Under the pieces are notes generated by a model. It worked only from the letters and a program-made list of their open reading frames with translations, was not told the origin of the DNA and did no database searches. Source: Actinacidiphila acidipaludis (GTDB taxonomy: Bacteria > Actinomycetota > Actinomycetes > Streptomycetales > Streptomycetaceae). Taken from it: 64,000 nucleotides of DNA. How positions within the stretch are numbered: position 1 is the stretch's first letter; every line of letters begins with the position of its first letter. The DNA lies in assembly GCF_019890725.1 (NCBI RefSeq), contig NZ_JAINZZ010000004.1, positions 1-64,000 on the forward strand. Reading direction: 5' to 3'. Both the position numbers and the translations under genes were made by a program. This document shows, in pieces, positions 61,085-64,000 of this stretch.

Positions 61085-62431
61085 CTAGGGGAACGGCCAG
61101 GCGTTGGGCTTGCAGGTCGGGCCGCCGTCGAGCGACAGGAACTTGGTCTGCTGCATCATCACCGGGGCCGGCGCGCCCTCCTTGGGGCACCCCACGTGGT
61201 CGTGCCCGAGACGGTGCCCGACCTCGTGGTTGATCAGCATCTGCCGGTACGCGAGCATCCGCTCCGGGCCGTAGGTCACCGCGCCCTGCGCCCAGCGGTA
61301 GGCGTTGATCATCGTCCGGGGAGTCGACGCGGAGTCACATGACACGTTCTCAACCGACGTGTCCAGACCGGACTTCGCGCACCACTTGGCCGTCGTCCCG
61401 GGGCTGGCCAGCGTGACCACGATGTCGGCGGGCCCGGAGGACACCCGCTCGAAGGTCATCGTGCCGCCGTGGCCCCAGCTCCGGGGATCGTTCAGGGTGG
61501 CGAAGACCGCGTCGGAGAACAGCCGGGCGTCCAGCTCCAGCCCCTGCTCGACGTCCACCCGGAACTTCAGCACCTTGCCCCTGCCCGGCGCGGCCTGGTG
61601 ACCGGGCACGGTCGTGAAGGCCCCGGACAGGGCGAGCTTGGGGTCCAGCGGGTACTGGCGGGCCATCAGCTCGTCGTAGGAGGGGGCGGCCGCGGGCGCG
61701 TCGGAGGACCGGGCCTGCGAGCGGGAGGCCTCACCCGCGGTGGACCGGGCGCCGCCGTCCGGGCCCGGGTTGCCGCCGCTGCCGGTGGGGTGCCTGCCGC
61801 CGCCGGTCGCCTGGCCGCCGACCACGACGGCGAGCACGGTGACCACCGCGGCCGCCGCGGCGCCGCTGATCGCGCGGCCCTTGCCGCCCCCGCGCCGGCC
61901 GCCGTCGCCGTCGCCGGGGTGTTCGCCGTCGCCGCCGGCCGCCATCCGAGCGGAGGCGGCCGCCGGGGCGGTTGCCGCGACCGGCGCATCGAAGGCGTCG
62001 ACGAACTCCTGGCGGGGCCGCGGGACCAGGCGTCCCTGCGGCGCCGCGAGCGGCCGTCCCGCGGTGGCGGCCGGCGGCCGCAGCGCGGCGGCGGTGTCGT
62101 AGGGCGCCCAGTCGGCCGCCCACTCCTCGACCGGGTCCGGCAGCAGGTCACGGCGGCGGCCCGGGACGCCGGCCCGGCCTGCGGGCCAGCCGCCCGAGGC
62201 TCCCCAGGCCGCGTGCTCGCGGTGCTCGGGGTGGGCCTGCGGCGGGCCGCCGGCCTCCCGCGGCCGGACGACCGCGAAGCCGCCGGTGTCCGCGTCGGCG
62301 TCGCCGCGCCGGCGCCGCCCGGTGCCCGGGGCGCCGACCGGCGGCGGTGTCCGGTGCGGACCGGGCGACGAGGCACGGCCGCCCGCGCCGCTCTGGCCGC
62401 CGGTCCCCTCACTAGCGCTGTGTTTGCCCAC
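61085..62431 (-). CDS. Membrane-anchored DUF3152 metalloprotease-like protein
   Basis: A 448-residue protein. Residues 1-~230 are a cytosolic, Gly/Pro/Arg-rich, probably disordered region. A single membrane segment ('ISGAAAAAVVTVLAVVVGG') is followed by the exported DUF3152 domain, which contains 'MLINHEVGHRLGHDHVGCP', a HExxHxxGHxH metzincin-like zinc motif with HEVGH, and 'TFERVSSGPADIVVTLASPG'. Three or more cysteines in the exported part could pair. The GTG start at 62431 is the only plausible in-frame start after the hydrolase stop, with GGGAG twelve bases upstream. The function of DUF3152 proteins is unknown. It is probably cotranscribed with the alpha/beta hydrolase gene, 8 bases upstream. 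Confidence 0.8.
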   Translation of the reverse strand: MGKHSASEGTGGQSGAGGRASSPGPHRTPPPVGAPGTGRRRRGDADADTGGFAVVRPREAGGPPQAHPEHREHAAWGASGGWPAGRAGVPGRRRDLLPDPVEEWAADWAPYDTAAALRPPAATAGRPLAAPQGRLVPRPRQEFVDAFDAPVAATAPAAASARMAAGGDGEHPGDGDGGRRGGGKGRAISGAAAAAVVTVLAVVVGGQATGGGRHPTGSGGNPGPDGGARSTAGEASRSQARSSDAPAAAPSYDELMARQYPLDPKLALSGAFTTVPGHQAAPGRGKVLKFRVDVEQGLELDARLFSDAVFATLNDPRSWGHGGTMTFERVSSGPADIVVTLASPGTTAKWCAKSGLDTSVENVSCDSASTPRTMINAYRWAQGAVTYGPERMLAYRQMLINHEVGHRLGHDHVGCPKEGAPAPVMMQQTKFLSLDGGPTCKPNAWPFP

Positions 62432-62439
62432 GCCGTCGC

Positions 62440-63468
62440 TCAGCTCCCGGTTGCCGCTGTGCTCGTCGGACTGTCCTGTGTCCCGGTCGTGCCGGTGCCC
62501 GCGCCGCCGCCGCGGTGGCCGAGCTCGTCGAGCAGGTCGCGGAAGGCGCGGGCGACCAGTTCCGGGTGCTCCATCATCGCCACGTGGCCGCTCTGGGGGA
62601 TCATAAGCAGCCGGGAGTCGCGGAAGGCGCGGGACGCGCGGCGGGCGGTCCGCACCGACACCAGCCGGTCCCGGCCGCCGTACACCAACAGGGTCGGCGC
62701 GAGCACCCGCTCGGCCTGCCGCCACAGCGCGTGCTGCCCGCCCAGGGTGTAGGCGTTCACGATGCCGCGGGTCGAGCGGACCATCACGTCCCAGAAGTAC
62801 GGCAGGTCCAGCCGGCGCTGGTATTCCACCGCGGCGTCCGCGCGGGCCTGGGCATCCACGATCGAGGGGTCGCCGTAGCAGAGCGCGAGCAGCGCCGCGG
62901 TGCGCTGCTCGATCGACCACCGGCGGGTGGCCCGCATGTAGAGCTGCGGCAGCCCCGGGACCGAGGCCAGACCGGTGGGCCAGGCGCTGAGCTGCGGCGG
63001 GATCTCTGGCAGCGCCGGGGAGATCAGCGTGAGGGTGCGGACCAGGTCGGGCCGCGCGGCGGCCACCTTCACCGCGACCGCGCCGCCCATCGAGTTGCCG
63101 AACAGGTGCACCGGCCCGCGCCGCTCGGACTCCAGCAGCCGCACCACGGCCCTGGCGTGCCCGGCGATCGAGTAGTTGCCGTCGTCCGGGGGCGGCGAGT
63201 GCCCGAAGCCGGGCAGGTCCAGCGCCTCCCCGGCGACCGTGCCGGCCAGCCGCGCCATCAGCGCCGTCCAGTTCTGCGAGGAGCCGCCCAGACCGTGCAC
63301 GCACAGCGCGGGCTCCGCGTCACGACTCCCGGGACCGGACCTGACCAGCAGGCCGAGGCCGGGCAGGTCGACCGTGCGGGCCGACTCCCCGGCGGCGAGC
63401 ACCGGCCCCGCGGGCGGGACGGTCGACGCCGTGGCGACGGCCGCGAGCGGGGAATCGGTCGTTGGCAT
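62440..63468 (-). CDS. Alpha/beta hydrolase
   Basis: A 342-residue alpha/beta-hydrolase. 'ALCVHGLGGSSQNWTALM' forms the oxyanion-hole region, the nucleophile elbow is 'HLFGNSMGGAVAVKVA', the acid is in 'VYGGRDRLVSVRTA', and the histidine is in 'IPQSGHVAMMEHPEL'. The fold and size fit esterases, lipases and C-C hydrolases; the substrate cannot be read. The N-terminal ~25 residues and the C-terminal Gly/Thr/Ser tail are extra. The ATG is at 63468. It is divergent from the small acidic protein gene and precedes the DUF3152 gene. Confidence 0.88.
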   Translation of the reverse strand: MPTTDSPLAAVATASTVPPAGPVLAAGESARTVDLPGLGLLVRSGPGSRDAEPALCVHGLGGSSQNWTALMARLAGTVAGEALDLPGFGHSPPPDDGNYSIAGHARAVVRLLESERRGPVHLFGNSMGGAVAVKVAAARPDLVRTLTLISPALPEIPPQLSAWPTGLASVPGLPQLYMRATRRWSIEQRTAALLALCYGDPSIVDAQARADAAVEYQRRLDLPYFWDVMVRSTRGIVNAYTLGGQHALWRQAERVLAPTLLVYGGRDRLVSVRTARRASRAFRDSRLLMIPQSGHVAMMEHPELVARAFRDLLDELGHRGGGAGTGTTGTQDSPTSTAATGS

Positions 63469-63578
63469 GGGCCAATGTTACGAGACGATCACGTGAACAA
63501 CCGTGTGTTCGGCGCCACAACTGGGTGAGAAGACAAAACGGGCGCACCCTTGGAGCAGGGGCGAGAAACGGAGAGGCC

Positions 63579-63854
63579 ATGTCCGACAGGACCCAGCACA
63601 TCCGCGACAGCCGTGACGTCGAGGGCGTCGAACGGGACGCCGACGAGCTCGACGACGGCACGGCGCAGGAGTCCGACGCCGGCCTCGGCCTGGAGGCCCC
63701 GGAGGCCGACACCGCCGAGCAGCGCGCCGAGGTGCTGCAGCGCGGCGACGAGCCCGTGACCGCCCGGTCCGCGGACCGGAACGGCGAGGCGGACCCGGCG
63801 GACACCGCGGAGCAGCGCCGGGTGGTGGTGGAGGACGAGGAGGACTACCGCTGA
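63579..63854 (+). CDS. Small acidic protein of unknown function
   Basis: A 91-residue highly acidic protein (Asp/Glu-rich) without hydrophobic segments, with a repeated 'DTAEQRAEVLQRGDEP' / 'DTAEQRRVVVEDEED' motif. GGAGAGG lies just upstream of the ATG. It is probably an intrinsically disordered protein; no family is recognised with confidence. It is divergent from the alpha/beta hydrolase, with 110 bases between starts. Confidence 0.65.
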   Translation: MSDRTQHIRDSRDVEGVERDADELDDGTAQESDAGLGLEAPEADTAEQRAEVLQRGDEPVTARSADRNGEADPADTAEQRRVVVEDEEDYR

Positions 63855-63983
63855 TCGGTTCCAGGGAGTGAGAATGTCCGCCCGCACGGAGCACAGGATC
63901 GTTACCGAAAAGTACGATGGCCATCGCAGAGACCCCGTGGTTCAGTCCATCGTTCACTTCTTTCACCAGAACTGGGAGGCGGC

Positions 63984-64000
63984 GTGACAGCCATCGAGCA
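63984..64000 (+). CDS. Start of a gene cut by the window edge
   Basis: A GTG at 63984, preceded by GGGAGGCGGC, begins an ORF reading V-T-A-I-E before the window ends. The ribosome site is strong. The product cannot be identified from five codons. Confidence 0.4.

Noticed and set aside
1..64000. Mobile elements, prophage genes or CRISPR arrays
   Set aside because: No transposase, integrase, phage structural gene, long direct repeat with spacers or terminal inverted repeats was recognised.

Overview
The window is chromosomal DNA from a high-GC actinomycete, most likely a member of the Streptomycetaceae (Streptomyces or a close relative). The evidence is the very high GC content, many GTG and occasional TTG starts, a wblC/whiB7 gene with its leader, a mycoredoxin (mycothiol users), an AdnAB-type helicase-nuclease pair, UvrD2 with HRDC and four cysteines, and MoeZ. 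The gene order feels like conserved Streptomyces core chromosome, but that is recollection, not a search. No insertion sequence, prophage, CRISPR array or rRNA was seen.

Layout. 1-8100: a Fur/CatR-type repressor, a HEAT-repeat protein, two identical initiator tRNA genes (each with its own terminator) bracketing a Sel1-repeat protein, a large UPF0182 membrane protein and a PPA1309-type protein. 8100-14000: a PDZ-Lon (YlbL-type) protease, a small membrane protein, moaE, an NAD-dependent SDR, a DUF2342-type protein and a Nudix hydrolase. 14000-18000: a TerD-AIM24 fusion followed by two AIM24 proteins in one operon, then a YgjP-type zinc peptidase. 18000-23000: a ThiF-like protein, an ABC1-family kinase, a small zinc-ribbon protein, and the wblC locus with an AT-rich promoter, upstream ORF and terminator-type attenuator. 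23000-37000: DNA repair and redox genes (uvrD2, mycoredoxin, NudC, M20 dipeptidase, AdnB-like and AdnA-like helicase-nucleases with a lipoprotein gene between them, an alkyltransferase-like protein).

37000-49200: a flippase-type membrane protein with an embedded kinase-like segment, secreted beta-propeller proteins, a lipoprotein/secreted-protein pair, a beta-carbonic anhydrase, an MBL-fold hydrolase and moeZ. 49300-54900: an exopolysaccharide-type operon (PelF-like glycosyltransferase with DUF3492, a large membrane protein, a sugar-nucleotide epimerase, a spherulin-4-type glycosidase). 55000-61000: an oligopeptide-type ABC transporter operon preceded by a probably leaderless 32-residue leader ORF and a palindrome over its -35. 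61000-64000: a DUF3152 membrane-anchored metalloprotease-like protein, an alpha/beta hydrolase, a small acidic protein and the start of one more gene.

The strongest candidates for new biology are the Pel/galactosaminogalactan-like operon, the leader-peptide-controlled ABC transporter, the TerD-AIM24/AIM24/AIM24 operon, and the flippase with its kinase-like insert. The wblC leader is a clear example of a known ribosome-mediated attenuation system. All functional calls come from reading motifs by eye.
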